Below, piece by piece: positions 11,650 through 21,430 of a DNA stretch of 64,000 nt. Each line of letters begins with the position of its first letter. Positions within the stretch are counted from its first letter, which is position 1. The position numbers and the translations under genes are program-made. The notes under the pieces are model-generated. The model was not told the DNA's origin. It saw only the letters and a program-made list of their open reading frames with translations, and did no database searches. Source of the stretch: Neobacillus mesonae (GTDB lineage: Bacteria > Bacillota > Bacilli > Bacillales > Cytobacillaceae); NCBI RefSeq assembly GCF_001636315.1, contig NZ_KV440949.1, positions 832,203 through 896,202 of the forward strand. Direction: 5' to 3'.

Positions 11650-11710
11650 TTATTTCACCTTCCTTACACAACAGGAACTAAGCGTATCCTGTAAATCAAT
11701 AGTATAACTA

Positions 11711-11745
11711 AAAAGAGGCTAGACAGCATAACGGCTTGTCCAACC
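11711..11745 (-). terminator. Rho-independent terminator of lepA
   Basis: On the minus strand GGTTGGACA pairs with TGTCTAGCC (two G-U pairs) around an 11-base loop, followed by TCTTTTTAG. It lies 10 bases past the lepA stop codon. Confidence 0.85.
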
Positions 11746-11755
11746 TCCCATTCGC

Positions 11756-13591
11756 TTATTTTTTTGTATTGCTATCATCCATTTTTAACACGGCCATAAA
11801 CGCTTCTTGCGGTACTTCGACTGAACCGACCTGCTTCATCCGTTTTTTACCTTCTTTTTGCTTTTCAAGCAGCTTCCGTTTACGGGAAATATCTCCGCCG
11901 TAACATTTGGCCAGTACGTTTTTACGCATCGCTTTAATACTTGAGCGGGCTACAATCTTTGTGCCAATAGCAGCCTGTACCGGAACCTCAAATTGCTGTC
12001 TTGGAATTAAATCCTTTAATTTTTCAACAATTACTTTTCCGCGCTCATATGCAAAATCTTTATGAACGATAAAGCTTAAGGCATCGACTTTTTCATTGTT
12101 CAACAATATATCCATTTTAACCAGTTTCGACGGTTTATAACCGATCAGCTCGTAATCAAATGAAGCATATCCTCTAGTGTTTGATTTCAATTGATCAAAG
12201 AAATCATAGACGATTTCTGCAAGCGGAATCTCATAAATAATGCTGACGCGGTTTTCATCCAAATACTGCATGTCCACGAAAATTCCACGCTTTTGCTGGC
12301 ATAGTTCCATAATCGCACCAACATACTCATTTGGCGCCATCATCGTCGCTTTAACATAAGGCTCTTCAACCCGGTCAATTTTTTGCGGATCTGGCATATT
12401 AGATGGGTTATCAACATTGAGCTGTGCGCCATCTGTCATGTGAACATGGTAAATAACGCTAGGTGCCGTGGTAATTAAATCAATTTTAAATTCCCGTTCG
12501 ATCCGCTCTTGAATGATTTCCATGTGGAGCAGTCCTAAAAATCCACAGCGGAAGCCAAAGCCAAGCGCCTGCGAGGTTTCCGGCTCAAACTGAAGCGCGG
12601 AATCATTTAGCTGCAGCTTTTCCAGTGCCTCACGCAAATCATTGAATTTAGCGGTATCAATTGGATACAAGCCACAATAAACCATTGGATTCAGCTTGCG
12701 GTATCCCGGAAGCGGCTCAGCAGCGCCCTTTTTCGCGTTAGTAATCGTATCACCGACGCGTGTATCCCCAACATGTTTAATCGATGCGGCCAGGTAGCCA
12801 ACATCCCCAACAGTTAGTTCATCTTGAGGCACTGCTTTCGGATTGTGGACTCCTACTTCAGTCACTTCAAATTCCGCTCCAGTTGCCATCATTTTAATCT
12901 TATCACCGACTTTAACTGTCCCATCCACCACACGAATGTAGACGATTACGCCGCGGTAGGCATCGTATAATGAATCGAAAATTAACGCCTTTAATGGTGC
13001 GTCAGGATCTCCTAAAGGTGCAGGAACCGTTTTGACGACCTGTTCAAGAATATCTTCAATTCCAATGCCCGCCTTAGCGGATGCCAAAACAGCCTCGGAT
13101 GCATCCAACCCGATAACATCTTCAATTTCATTGCGAACCCTTTCAGGATCTGCACTTGGTAAATCAATTTTATTAATAACCGGTAAAATTTCCAGATCAT
13201 TATCAAGTGCCAAGTACACATTGGCTAATGTCTGGGCTTCAATTCCCTGGGCAGCGTCCACGACTAAAATAGCCCCTTCACATGCTGCAAGACTGCGGGA
13301 TACCTCGTACGTAAAGTCGACGTGTCCCGGTGTATCAATTAAATGAAAAATATATTCTTCTCCGTCTTGTGCTTTGTACTTTAATTGGACGGCATTTAAT
13401 TTGATCGTTATCCCGCGTTCCCTTTCCAGATCCATGGAATCTAGCAGCTGCTCTTTCATTTCACGGGAGGATAATGCATTGGTTTTCTCCAAAATCCGAT
13501 CCGCCAAAGTTGATTTTCCATGGTCAATATGAGCAATAATCGAGAAATTTCTGATTTTCGATTGTCGTTTAAGTCTTTCTTCTCTGTTCAT
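11756..13591 (-). CDS. lepA: Elongation factor 4 (LepA)
   Basis: A 611-residue translational GTPase acting on ribosomes. G1 [10 protein letters not shown]3 DTPGHVD and G4 NKID lie in the first 140 residues, and the LepA-specific C-terminal domain ends in the basic stretch that enters the peptidyl transferase centre. The start at 13591 ([17 protein letters not shown]) is preferred to the upstream in-frame start at 13663 because AGGAGTG precedes it and the family begins there. Confidence 0.98.
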   Translation of the reverse strand: MNREERLKRQSKIRNFSIIAHIDHGKSTLADRILEKTNALSSREMKEQLLDSMDLERERGITIKLNAVQLKYKAQDGEEYIFHLIDTPGHVDFTYEVSRSLAACEGAILVVDAAQGIEAQTLANVYLALDNDLEILPVINKIDLPSADPERVRNEIEDVIGLDASEAVLASAKAGIGIEDILEQVVKTVPAPLGDPDAPLKALIFDSLYDAYRGVIVYIRVVDGTVKVGDKIKMMATGAEFEVTEVGVHNPKAVPQDELTVGDVGYLAASIKHVGDTRVGDTITNAKKGAAEPLPGYRKLNPMVYCGLYPIDTAKFNDLREALEKLQLNDSALQFEPETSQALGFGFRCGFLGLLHMEIIQERIEREFKIDLITTAPSVIYHVHMTDGAQLNVDNPSNMPDPQKIDRVEEPYVKATMMAPNEYVGAIMELCQQKRGIFVDMQYLDENRVSIIYEIPLAEIVYDFFDQLKSNTRGYASFDYELIGYKPSKLVKMDILLNNEKVDALSFIVHKDFAYERGKVIVEKLKDLIPRQQFEVPVQAAIGTKIVARSSIKAMRKNVLAKCYGGDISRKRKLLEKQKEGKKRMKQVGSVEVPQEAFMAVLKMDDSNTKK

Positions 13592-13672
13592 GTCGTTCAC
13601 TCCTACTATACACGCCACACGTAGACTATTTTTGATTATATCAGCAGGAAATTCAAGATTCAATTAAATTCG

Positions 13673-13706
13673 AATAGCGGCACCAATTTGGCGCCGCTAT
13701 TTTTTA
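13673..13706. terminator. Strong hairpin between yqxA and lepA
   Basis: AATAGCGGC at 13673-13681 pairs with GCCGCTATT at 13693-13701, and the loop itself contains CCAA and TTGG, making an almost continuous stem. The T-run (TTTTTT) is on the plus-strand side. On the minus strand, in which the genes are read, the hairpin is preceded by A-residues and lacks a good T-run, so it may attenuate or stabilise rather than fully terminate. Confidence 0.55.
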
Positions 13707-14030
13707 CTCTGTTATTTTTTGAATCAGTTTTTCTGAAGCGTTTGTCATGCCTTCAGACATTTTTTTACCCATCGAAGAAAAGAAATTAAAGGCATTCATT
13801 TCCTCCAGCTTCTTCTTTTTAGCTTCAAGATCATGGCTTGATATATTTTTACCAAGAAATGTCGCCTGAAAATCTTTGTCATTTTCATGAATTGAAACCG
13901 CATTTTGAAAGTTGGGGTCGTTGTAACCCTTCATTTTATGAATGCCATTATTCGCGAGTTCCATCCCGGTAAGCACAGAGATAAACATTAAGGCAGCGGC
14001 AACAAAGCTTTTCAGCATAAATTTCTTCAT
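13704..14030 (-). CDS. yqxA: YqxA-like DUF3679 protein
   Basis: A 108-residue protein with one N-terminal membrane segment (residues about 5-25) and a charged, helical remainder with KKKKLEE. It matches the YqxA family found between spoIIP and lepA in Bacillus, whose function is unknown. It starts 16 bases after spoIIP ends, so it is probably co-expressed in sporulation. No catalytic motif is visible. Confidence 0.8.
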   Translation of the reverse strand: MKKFMLKSFVAAALMFISVLTGMELANNGIHKMKGYNDPNFQNAVSIHENDKDFQATFLGKNISSHDLEAKKKKLEEMNAFNFFSSMGKKMSEGMTNASEKLIQKITE

Positions 14031-14046
14031 ACATAATCCCTTATTT

Positions 14047-15243
14047 CTATTGTTTATTTGTTGACTGATCCGTATCAGAATTTACCTTTTCAGCCTGCCA
14101 GTAGAATTCACTAAATACTTCCGCAAGAGCATCTGCCGAACGGTTTAATTCTTCGAAAGTATTATCTACCCCGCCGAATTCAATTAAAATGGCATTTTCA
14201 GAAAGGTTTTGGTTGTAAACTGCATTTCCGGTACCTGCTGGCTTAACAAAAACACCCCGGCTTAAACCTTTATACTTAGCCTCTAACCGTTTGTGAAGCT
14301 CCCTTGCTAATTTTTCATTCTTTTCGTGATTAGGGTTTCGGCCGCCTATAATAAATGCAAGCTTAGCATAAGCTTTACCGTTAAGCGTCGTTGTCGTTTT
14401 GCCTTTTCGCTGCGAGTCGCGGTGAATATCAATAAAATAATGTAAATCCCGGTTTGAAGCCATTGCTTCCCTAACAACCAATCCTGATTCTTGATAGGAT
14501 TGTGTATAATCCCATTTCTTTTTATTTAAGTTCTCCTGAATATCTGTTTTATCCACAAAGGTTCCAATTCCTCGATCCTCAAGACTTGTTTTTAGGTGGT
14601 CGCCAATGTTCATTACGTTAATTTTTGAATGTTGTGCCAAATTAGGATTCGTAACACCTTTTAGATATGGTAAATACGATTCACGATTATGTGTGAAATA
14701 TAAATAAACGACCTTTCGCTTCCCGGTAGTTTGTCCCGGTACAGCGGGTTTTTTCCCTTCAAGCGGCTGTTCTAAATCCTCTAAATTCTGCAGGGATGCC
14801 TCGCGTTCTGCTTTCATAATCTCAATCGGCGGTGCTGATTCCATTGGCATGTTCGTATAATTGGTCCCTTCACCGGCAACAAGAATTTGTCCGTCGAATT
14901 GAAAGAAACCTGGAAGTTCACGTCCTAAAAGGCTTCGCGGATCATCAAGATTAATATTACTTGCAAGTTTAAAGACAAGATTTGTTAAATTTGGTGACGC
15001 GGCATCGGGTTTTACCGTTAAGAAATGGTGATTTTCCCAGCCCATCAGTTGATATAACAGTTCGCCATTTACATTTGTTGCCGCTTGATTCACAGATGTT
15101 GATGTTAATCTGTATTGTGGCTTTAACGAGGTTAATAATCCACTAATAGAGAAAATCAATAGCATAAATAGAAATAGCGCGGCTGCAACTTTTAGTAAGC
15201 TTGTCCCTTGTACGATTACAAATGTTTCTGAAGCTCTTCTCAT
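14047..15243 (-). CDS. spoIIP: Stage II sporulation protein P
   Basis: A 398-residue cell-wall amidase and endopeptidase that, with SpoIID and SpoIIM, thins septal peptidoglycan during engulfment. A membrane anchor occupies residues about 15-40. The catalytic domain carries LYFTHNRESYLP and YFIDIHRDS, with zinc ligands in these motifs, and ends with ILIEFGGVDN. The start at 15243 is preferred to the ATG at 15258 because GAGGTGG lies between them, correctly spaced for 15243. It follows gpr, as in Bacillus subtilis. Confidence 0.95.
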   Translation of the reverse strand: MRRASETFVIVQGTSLLKVAAALFLFMLLIFSISGLLTSLKPQYRLTSTSVNQAATNVNGELLYQLMGWENHHFLTVKPDAASPNLTNLVFKLASNINLDDPRSLLGRELPGFFQFDGQILVAGEGTNYTNMPMESAPPIEIMKAEREASLQNLEDLEQPLEGKKPAVPGQTTGKRKVVYLYFTHNRESYLPYLKGVTNPNLAQHSKINVMNIGDHLKTSLEDRGIGTFVDKTDIQENLNKKKWDYTQSYQESGLVVREAMASNRDLHYFIDIHRDSQRKGKTTTTLNGKAYAKLAFIIGGRNPNHEKNEKLARELHKRLEAKYKGLSRGVFVKPAGTGNAVYNQNLSENAILIEFGGVDNTFEELNRSADALAEVFSEFYWQAEKVNSDTDQSTNKQ

Positions 15244-15263
15244 GGTTCCACCTCGCATAGCAG

Positions 15264-15294
15264 ATTCTAGTAAATCCTATGACGTTACTAGAAT
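15264..15294. other. Perfect 10-bp inverted repeat between gpr and spoIIP
   Basis: ATTCTAGTAA (15264-15273) and TTACTAGAAT (15285-15294) flank an 11-base loop. There is no T-run on either side, so it does not look like a terminator. It could be an operator or an mRNA-processing hairpin for the gpr-spoIIP transcript. Confidence 0.6.
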
Positions 15295-15335
15295 TGATAG
15301 AACCACTTTTGTCTCTTTTTGGTGGAATTTAATCC

Positions 15336-16454
15336 TTACCTTGTATAGTATCCTGCGTTATCCTGGTTTACTATACTGTGGAGGGCAGCGTTTAAACCAT
15401 TGGCCAGCAGGTTGGCCATGTCTTCGATGAATACGTCCACTTCCTTTGGTGTAACCATCAAATTATGACCCAGCGGTGATAAGACCTCATAAATGAGCTT
15501 TCGCTTTTCATCCTCCTCAAGCGTTCCAATGATTCCGAGAAATGTCTTTCGATGCTGCTCCTCCGGTAAATCTTCATCAGTCAGCTTTCGGCGTTCTCCA
15601 AAAGTCATGCCAGCCGGAGCAAGTGATCTTGAAGGACGGTTTCCTTCCCGCATCTCTTTGCCAAAATGCTTTAGAATAAAATCGATTGTATCGCTGGTGA
15701 TCGATACCGCATCCACGACAGTAGGCACACCAATAGCAAATACCGGCACTCCGAGCGTGTCCTTGCTTAGCTCCTTGCGTTTATTTCCCACGCCTGAACC
15801 TGGATGAATCCCTGTATCAGATATTTGAATGGTTGAATTAACTCGTTCAATTGACCTTGATGCTAAAGCATCAATCGCAACAACAAAATCAGGTTTTGTT
15901 TTTTCTACCACACCAAAAATGATGTCGCTTGTCTCTATTCCAGTCAGCCCCATAACACCAGGTGCCAGCGCGCTAACTGGACGGTAGCCCTCTTCTACAT
16001 TTTCCGGCTGAAGCTGGAATAAATGACGGGTAACGAGCAGATTTTCACAAACCATAGGTCCAAGGGCATCGGGCGTGACATTCCAATTTCCAAGCCCGAC
16101 AACGAGACAGGAGTCAGTTTTCTTAATCCCTGCGTTTTCCAAGAAATGGGCAAATTCCCGGGCAAAGACTCCGCCTGTTTTTTGCTGTACCTCTGTATTC
16201 TGTTCTCGAATCCCTTGCACTTCCAACGTTAAATACCGTCCTGCTTTTTTGCCGATTGCCGCTTCCCCTTGTTTTGTCACTTCAACCAAAGAAATTTTTA
16301 TATCCTCTACATCTTTCTCTTTAATAATGACTCCTTCAATATGAGAAAGATTTTCCTCCTGGTCCACAGTGTTTTGTGCAATGACCATTTCCCTTGCCTC
16401 AATCGCCAAATCCGTACGAATGGAATATTTACTTAAATCTATTGACTCTTTCAT
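15336..16454 (-). CDS. gpr: Germination protease GPR
   Basis: A 372-residue aspartic-type endoprotease of the spore core that degrades small acid-soluble proteins at germination. It is made as a zymogen; the N-terminal propeptide ends near [11 protein letters not shown], where self-cleavage in the family occurs between R and T or after nearby residues. [11 protein letters not shown] and the [12 protein letters not shown] region are family signatures. AGGAG lies 10 bases before the ATG. A good forespore promoter precedes it. Confidence 0.96.
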   Translation of the reverse strand: MKESIDLSKYSIRTDLAIEAREMVIAQNTVDQEENLSHIEGVIIKEKDVEDIKISLVEVTKQGEAAIGKKAGRYLTLEVQGIREQNTEVQQKTGGVFAREFAHFLENAGIKKTDSCLVVGLGNWNVTPDALGPMVCENLLVTRHLFQLQPENVEEGYRPVSALAPGVMGLTGIETSDIIFGVVEKTKPDFVVAIDALASRSIERVNSTIQISDTGIHPGSGVGNKRKELSKDTLGVPVFAIGVPTVVDAVSITSDTIDFILKHFGKEMREGNRPSRSLAPAGMTFGERRKLTDEDLPEEQHRKTFLGIIGTLEEDEKRKLIYEVLSPLGHNLMVTPKEVDVFIEDMANLLANGLNAALHSIVNQDNAGYYTR

Positions 16455-16488
16455 TCATAAATCACTCCTATTAGATAAAACTAATTCC

Positions 16489-16518
16489 TAGTTTTTCCCT
16501 GTTTAAGATAAAACATGC
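16489..16518 (-). promoter_or_regulatory. Forespore (sigma-F/sigma-G) promoter of gpr
   Basis: On the minus strand GCATG (-35) is followed by 15 bases and GGAAAAACTA (-10). This fits the forespore consensus GNATR and GGNRANANTW. It lies about 35 bases upstream of the gpr start, and gpr is forespore-specific in Bacillus subtilis. Confidence 0.75.
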
Positions 16519-16569
16519 AAGTTTATCTTGTTTAGCAATAGAATTCTGTATTGCAATATGGTATTTCGT

Positions 16570-16598
16570 TTGATAAAATATCTCTTGTTGCGAATAAT
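16570..16598 (+). promoter_or_regulatory. Sigma-A promoter of rpsT
   Basis: TTGATA (16570-16575), a 17-base spacer and AATAAT (16593-16598) lie about 60 bases before the rpsT start, each hexamer one or two bases from consensus. Confidence 0.6.
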
Positions 16599-16656
16599 CG
16601 TTTATGAATGTAAGTCGAGTTCATATAGTCTCGATTCTTTACAGGAGGTGAATGTA

Positions 16657-16917
16657 ATGCCTAATATTAAATCTGCTATCAAGCGTGTTAAAACTAGCGA
16701 AGCTCGTAATGCTCAAAATACAATGGCAAAATCTGCAATGCGTACTGCTGTTAAAAAGGTAGAAGCTGCAGTTACTGTTAACGATGCTGCTGCTGCGAAA
16801 GAAGCTCTAGTTGCTGCTGCAAGCAACTTAGACAAAGCTGCTGCGAAAGGTTTAATCCACAAAAACGCTGCTGCCCGCAAAAAAGCACGTCTAATGACAA
16901 AAATCAATGCGCTATAA
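16657..16917 (+). CDS. rpsT: 30S ribosomal protein S20
   Basis: An 86-residue, Ala- and Lys-rich helical protein ([18 protein letters not shown]) that binds 16S rRNA at the bottom of the 30S body. The start is fixed by ACAGGAGGTGAATGTA immediately upstream; longer in-frame versions are not credible. It is transcribed opposite to its neighbours gpr and holA, as in other Bacillus genomes. Confidence 0.98.
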   Translation: MPNIKSAIKRVKTSEARNAQNTMAKSAMRTAVKKVEAAVTVNDAAAAKEALVAAASNLDKAAAKGLIHKNAAARKKARLMTKINAL

Positions 16918-16921
16918 TAAT

Positions 16922-16957
16922 AAAAAAACGATTCCTATTTAAAGGAATCGTTTTTTT
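16922..16957. terminator. Bidirectional terminator between rpsT and holA
   Basis: AACGATTCC and GGAATCGTT pair around an 8-base loop, with A-runs on the left and T7 on the right, so it works as a rho-independent terminator for both convergent genes. Confidence 0.92.
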
Positions 16958-16958
16958 A

Positions 16959-17975
16959 TTATTTTTTTAAACGGAACAAGAGCATTTCAATCAGCAATGA
17001 TTTGTTCATCCCGCCTGTTTTCATTTTGTAATCCGCATCAGCCAGCAAGCCGATTAAATGTACTAACTCTTCGTCCGTAAATCCCGCTGCCTGCCCGAGG
17101 GCAAGCTTTACACGAAAGGGGTGGGTTTTAAGGGATCCGGCAATTTGCTGCTGCCCATACCCCCTGCGTGACAGTTCCTTCACCTGATAAATTAACCGAA
17201 ATTGTCCGGCCAAGAGCGCCAGAATTTTTATCGGTTCTTCATTTTGCTTCAATAAATCGTAATAGATTCGTAATGCTTCATCAAGCCTTCGCTGAACTAC
17301 CTTTTCAATTAATGTAAAAATATTTTGCTCGAGCGATTTTGCCGCTAATTTTTCGACGAGGCTGCGGTCGATTCTTTTTTCCTCGGCAGCATATAAAGCA
17401 AATTTTTCTAATTCACTGGAGATCATATACATGTTTGTCCCTACAAGAGTCAATAATCGTTCAATCGCATCATCGTCAATTTCGAACCCGCGGGACTTAA
17501 CTTGATTTTTAACCCAGTTTTTTAATTCATGTTCATTTAATTTCTTCGCTTCCACGACTTCAGCTTTTCGTTTCAGCTCTTTAGTAATCTTTTTCCGCTC
17601 ATCTAATTTTTCATACGGAGCCGAGAGAACCATCACCGTATAAGGTGCTGGCTGCTGTAAATAAGCTTCAAACCGTGGTAAATTATGATCCACTTTGGCT
17701 TTTGATTTTTCGGCAGTTAAAAAGGCCGGATTATGTAAAAAGATTACTTTTCTTTCTCCCAGAAATGGAAATGTTTCGGCGTCCTCTATAGCTGCTTCAA
17801 TTGGTGTCTCCTCTAAATCATATACAGCAAAATTAAATTCCATTTCTTCTTCATTCAAAACCTGATTCAAGACCAGTGTTTTTGTTTCATTGATTAAGAA
17901 GGCTTCCGTTCCATATACTAAATATACAGGAGCTATTGAATTTTGTTTAATTTTCCGCCAAGCATCTAATACCAT
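16959..17975 (-). CDS. holA: DNA polymerase III delta subunit
   Basis: A 338-residue clamp-loader subunit that opens the beta sliding clamp. The N-terminal AAA+-like domain starts MVLDAWRKIKQNSIAPVYLV and continues YGTEAFLINET, and the C-terminal collar domain includes ILALLAGQFRLIYQVKEL. The ATG at 17975 is chosen because an AGGAGG lies 10 bases upstream, inside the longer open frame that begins with a GTG at 17999. Equivalent to Bacillus subtilis yqeN. Confidence 0.93.
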   Translation of the reverse strand: MVLDAWRKIKQNSIAPVYLVYGTEAFLINETKTLVLNQVLNEEEMEFNFAVYDLEETPIEAAIEDAETFPFLGERKVIFLHNPAFLTAEKSKAKVDHNLPRFEAYLQQPAPYTVMVLSAPYEKLDERKKITKELKRKAEVVEAKKLNEHELKNWVKNQVKSRGFEIDDDAIERLLTLVGTNMYMISSELEKFALYAAEEKRIDRSLVEKLAAKSLEQNIFTLIEKVVQRRLDEALRIYYDLLKQNEEPIKILALLAGQFRLIYQVKELSRRGYGQQQIAGSLKTHPFRVKLALGQAAGFTDEELVHLIGLLADADYKMKTGGMNKSLLIEMLLFRLKK

Positions 17976-18054
17976 TGGCAAGCGTCCTCCTAACTTCACT
18001 CTATAATATCGTAATGAAGCACGGACAATTTGACAAGTTATAAATTCCTTCTGT

Positions 18055-18175
18055 AAAATTAAAAGGGAATTGACAGCTTCTCCAGAGTGCCAATTCCCGA
18101 TCTATGATAAACGCCTGAGGGGCAGCCCTAGGAACTGCCATTAATCAGGCGGGACTCATTGCTTAGTAACCTTAT
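18055..18175 (-). ncRNA. Candidate structured RNA upstream of holA
   Basis: On the minus strand this 120-base stretch has a hairpin GCCTGA...TCAGGC (18114-18151) enclosing a second one, GGCAG...CTGCC, with a CCTAGGG-containing loop. It is followed by GGGAATTG...CAATTCCC (18064-18097) and TTTTAATTTT, a good rho-independent terminator. No open frame is present. This looks like a small RNA, or a leader with a terminator, ahead of holA. A TACAAT near 18175 may be the -10, but no good -35 was found. No known RNA family is recognised. Confidence 0.45.
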
Positions 18176-18299
18176 TGTAGCCTTATCAAAGTCAAGCTAT
18201 GATGACAACTCTTGACAGTAAAGGAAAACGTGTCAAAGGCAGGCTGGATTTTTTATAATAAATCGCTTATACTATAATGTGAAATAGGAGGGGTAGACT

Positions 18300-18434
18300 G
18301 TGAACGAATTTGAAAAAAATCCGCAAAGTGTACGTAACGATGCAATTGATTCTGGGGTTGGATTTGGCGTATCATTTGGTTTCTTCGCCATCATGTTTAT
18401 TATTGCAACAGTCATTAAGCTAATCGGTTCTTAA
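18300..18434 (+). CDS. yqzM: YqzM-like small membrane protein
   Basis: A 44-residue protein, MNEFEKNPQSVRNDAID then a Gly/Phe/Ile-rich membrane segment ending VIKLIGS. It uses a GTG start 7 bases after AGGAGGGG. Bacillus subtilis has yqzM in the same place and orientation between holA and comEC. The function is unknown; one transmembrane helix suggests a membrane peptide. Confidence 0.85.
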   Translation: MNEFEKNPQSVRNDAIDSGVGFGVSFGFFAIMFIIATVIKLIGS

Positions 18435-18456
18435 TGATTGGCTACATAGCTTTATC

Positions 18457-18490
18457 AAAGAGACTGCGTTAGAAACGGTCTCTTTTTCTT
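18457..18490. terminator. Terminator between yqzM and comEC
   Basis: AAAGAGAC pairs with GTCTCTTT (18478-18485), with a further GCGTT/AACG-like pairing inside, followed by TTCTTTG on the plus strand. It ends yqzM and can serve the convergent comEC. Confidence 0.75.
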
Positions 18491-18499
18491 TGTTTTATA

Positions 18500-20824
18500 C
18501 TATGGCAAATAGGTTGAAAAGGTTCCTTTACGATGATAAAAACGGTAGGTAACCGCCCCGTTCAAATCCGTTCTATAAATTTTTGTATGCTGCTGTTCCA
18601 GCTTCTTTAAAACCTCATTATGAGGGTGGCCAAAGCGATTTTTCTCCCCTGCCGAAATAAGGGCAATTTTAGGTTTTATTTGCCGGATAAAGCCGTCAGC
18701 ACTGGATGTTTTACTGCCGTGATGACCCGCTTTCAAGACGTCAACAGTTAAATGAGGATAGGATTTTATGATTTTTTCTTCACCAGCTTGATCAAGATCC
18801 CCTCCAAGAAACCAGCTTAATCCTCCTAAATAGGCTACGATTGTGAGTGAGCCGCTGTTTCGTTCACCGGAATAATTCCGTTCCGGGTTTACAATGTAAA
18901 ATTGGTTTTCACCCACACTCCATCGATCTCCTGCTGCTGATCTGATGACTGGAATACCCTTCTTATTTGCGGCAATTATAATTTCCCGCTCCGTTTCCGA
19001 TGATTCAATGACTGCCGGGAGTATAATTTCTTTGACGTCTAGCGCTTCAATAATCGACAGCGATCCGCCAATATGGTCCATATCCCCATGCGTTAAGATT
19101 AATTTATCAATCCTCGTAATACCTTTTCCTTTTAAAAAAGGCACAACCGTATCTCTGCCTACCTCATAAGGTTTAATCCGTCTACGCCATTGTTCTTCGT
19201 GAAAACTCATGGTTCCGCCGGTATCAATAAGATAGTTGCCTTTATCATGCGGAAGGTGGATCAAAATACTATCCCCCTGCCCAACATCAATCATCGTTAC
19301 TTCACCCACAGGGCTAAAGCGGCTGCATATGGGCTGGAAGGCAAATAAGACTATAATTGCCGTTAATAGGTGAATTTGTTTCCGCGGGTCCTTCAATTCC
19401 CAAAGATAAAATATGAAGAAAGTTATCCCTATATAAATAAACATCTCCCAACTGTTTGGCCTGCCAGGAATAAAGGAAAGAAAACGGAAATCAGAGAGGT
19501 GAGCAATCATTTCGTTTGATAAGTTGATTGTTTTTAAAAAAAATTGAATTATGATATGCGGTGATGTTCCGAATAATAGTTGAATAATAAACAGCAAATA
19601 AAGACCTGGAAGATAGATAAACGAAAAAAGCGGGATATATAACATATTTGCTAGAATCCCTATCAGTGAAAGTTCAAAAAAATGGTACAGTAAAAAAGGC
19701 AGCGCCGCTAGCTGTGCCGTAATCGAGGTAACCAGCATTTTTAAACCGTAGTCCTTATATCGCCCAAGTATATGCGGGGCAGCCAAAATAATCGCTCCGC
19801 TAACAGAGAATGAAAGCTGAAAGCCTGCGTCAAATAACACCGTTGGACTCACAAACAAATAAAGCATAAATGCCAGACTAATGGCATCGATTGGCATCAA
19901 TTTTATATAAGCCTTGAATTTTATGGTCAGGAGCACAAGAAAAATCATTAAAGCTGCCCGAATAACCGACGGCGACGCTCCTGTTAGGACCACATAAACG
20001 GGCAGCAGTACGAGTAAGAGAACGGTCATATATTCCCTTGTCACACCAAAACGAATGCCTAGATAAAAAAACATGCCAATAAGCAAGGAGACATGCAGCC
20101 CCGATATGGCAAGCAAATGGACAATCCCAGTCTGTTGATAATCACCGAGCAAGTTTGGGTCAAGCATCGTCCGATCACCGAAAATTAACGCAGCGGATAG
20201 GGATGCAATATCTGCCGGAAAATGTTTTTCCAAAAAGCGGATGCCGGTATAGCGAAGCTGTTTTAACAAAGACAGGAAAGAAGGTTTTACTTTAGTACAA
20301 TCCTGAAGCAGGCTCCTGTTCGCTTCAATGATCCAATAGATATTTCTATCGGCTAAATATTGACGATAATCAAAAGCATTGGGGTTTTTGGAAATTTTCG
20401 GTTTTTTCATGGTACCTGACACTCTGCACTGTCGTTGAAAGAAATTCTGCTGTATCAAATTCTCTTTTTCTAATTTTGATTTTATTGGGTAACGGATTAG
20501 CAGCTTTTCTTTGAAGGTTATGTCGATTGCTTCAATCTGCAGGAGGGCTCCATCGATTTTAGGAAGCTGTGTATATTCGAGGTTGAATGTGGACGTTGAT
20601 TCTGGAATGATTGTTTTATTAAATAATTCGGCCCTATGACCTACACCTAAAAAGAGGATGAAAACTCCAATACTAACCACTAAGTGCACTTTTTTAAAAC
20701 GTTTATATGTATAAAGGATGCAGAAATAAAAAATCGCCAATAATAGAAAAGGGAGAAACGTAACGAGGGCGGTCAAAACCCCTAATAGGGCGGCCAGCGC
20801 AAAATAAAGATACTTTCCATTCAT
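18500..20824 (-). CDS. comEC: DNA internalisation competence protein ComEC/Rec2
   Basis: A 774-residue polytopic membrane protein forming the channel for single-stranded DNA during transformation. An N-terminal hydrophobic pair and an OB-like domain lead into the competence domain (LSAALIFGDRT, HLLAISGLHVSLL near residue 230) and the C-terminal metallo-beta-lactamase domain with THGDMDHIGG and KAGHHGSKTS. The start at 20824 has GGAG 9 bases upstream and gives the usual length; the frame is open to 20920, overlapping comEB. No frameshift is seen, so the gene looks functional. Confidence 0.94.
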   Translation of the reverse strand: MNGKYLYFALAALLGVLTALVTFLPFLLLAIFYFCILYTYKRFKKVHLVVSIGVFILFLGVGHRAELFNKTIIPESTSTFNLEYTQLPKIDGALLQIEAIDITFKEKLLIRYPIKSKLEKENLIQQNFFQRQCRVSGTMKKPKISKNPNAFDYRQYLADRNIYWIIEANRSLLQDCTKVKPSFLSLLKQLRYTGIRFLEKHFPADIASLSAALIFGDRTMLDPNLLGDYQQTGIVHLLAISGLHVSLLIGMFFYLGIRFGVTREYMTVLLLVLLPVYVVLTGASPSVIRAALMIFLVLLTIKFKAYIKLMPIDAISLAFMLYLFVSPTVLFDAGFQLSFSVSGAIILAAPHILGRYKDYGLKMLVTSITAQLAALPFLLYHFFELSLIGILANMLYIPLFSFIYLPGLYLLFIIQLLFGTSPHIIIQFFLKTINLSNEMIAHLSDFRFLSFIPGRPNSWEMFIYIGITFFIFYLWELKDPRKQIHLLTAIIVLFAFQPICSRFSPVGEVTMIDVGQGDSILIHLPHDKGNYLIDTGGTMSFHEEQWRRRIKPYEVGRDTVVPFLKGKGITRIDKLILTHGDMDHIGGSLSIIEALDVKEIILPAVIESSETEREIIIAANKKGIPVIRSAAGDRWSVGENQFYIVNPERNYSGERNSGSLTIVAYLGGLSWFLGGDLDQAGEEKIIKSYPHLTVDVLKAGHHGSKTSSADGFIRQIKPKIALISAGEKNRFGHPHNEVLKKLEQQHTKIYRTDLNGAVTYRFYHRKGTFSTYLP

Positions 20825-20894
20825 AATTCTCTTCTCCATTTGGAAATTTAAAAAACCAAGGAACGCCGGATTTATACCGGCGTATATGATTTTA

Positions 20895-21356
20895 TTACTG
20901 ATTAATTTTCCGAAAATCAACCACAGGTTCAGTTAGTTCTACTTTTTCCACTTTGACATTTGCCTGTTCAAAAAGGTCAATTGCATATGGGTGATTCTTA
21001 TAGTCCTCAGCATAATAAACCGTTTTAATACCAGCCTGAATAAGCGCCTTACAGCATTGCAGACAAGGAAAATGCGTTACATAAATTTCTGCGCCTTCCG
21101 ATGGCACACCAAATTTGGCACATTGCAGGAGAGCATTCATTTCAGCGTGAATGGTTCTGACACAATGGTTATCGATAACATAACAGCCTTTATCAATACA
21201 ATGGTCCCCGCCGGCAATCGAGCCGTTATAGCCGCCGGCTATAATCCGTTTATCTCTAACAATCGTCGCTCCAACAGTCAGGCGTGTACAAGTGCTTCTT
21301 AGTGCAAGCAAATGGCTTTGAGCCATAAAATATTGATCCCACGAAATCCGATTCAT
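20895..21356 (-). CDS. comEB: ComEB, dCMP deaminase family
   Basis: A 153-residue zinc-dependent deaminase with the HAEMNALLQ and PCLQCCK motifs of the cytidine/deoxycytidylate deaminase fold. It is likely a dCMP deaminase supplying dUMP; its link to competence is mainly positional and it is dispensable for transformation in Bacillus subtilis. It is shorter than the Bacillus subtilis protein (189 residues), lacking its C-terminal tail. It sits between comEA and comEC. Confidence 0.93.
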   Translation of the reverse strand: MNRISWDQYFMAQSHLLALRSTCTRLTVGATIVRDKRIIAGGYNGSIAGGDHCIDKGCYVIDNHCVRTIHAEMNALLQCAKFGVPSEGAEIYVTHFPCLQCCKALIQAGIKTVYYAEDYKNHPYAIDLFEQANVKVEKVELTEPVVDFRKINQ

Positions 21357-21430
21357 CTTTCTCCCACCCTTAGATTAATTTATCCTTTTCTAGTGTAATG
21401 TGGTTTATCCAATACGGTCAATGGAAACAT

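Noticed and set aside
20405..20425. Copy of the GTGCCTGACACC repeat arm inside comEC
   Set aside because: The match is partial and lies in conserved coding sequence, with no second arm nearby.
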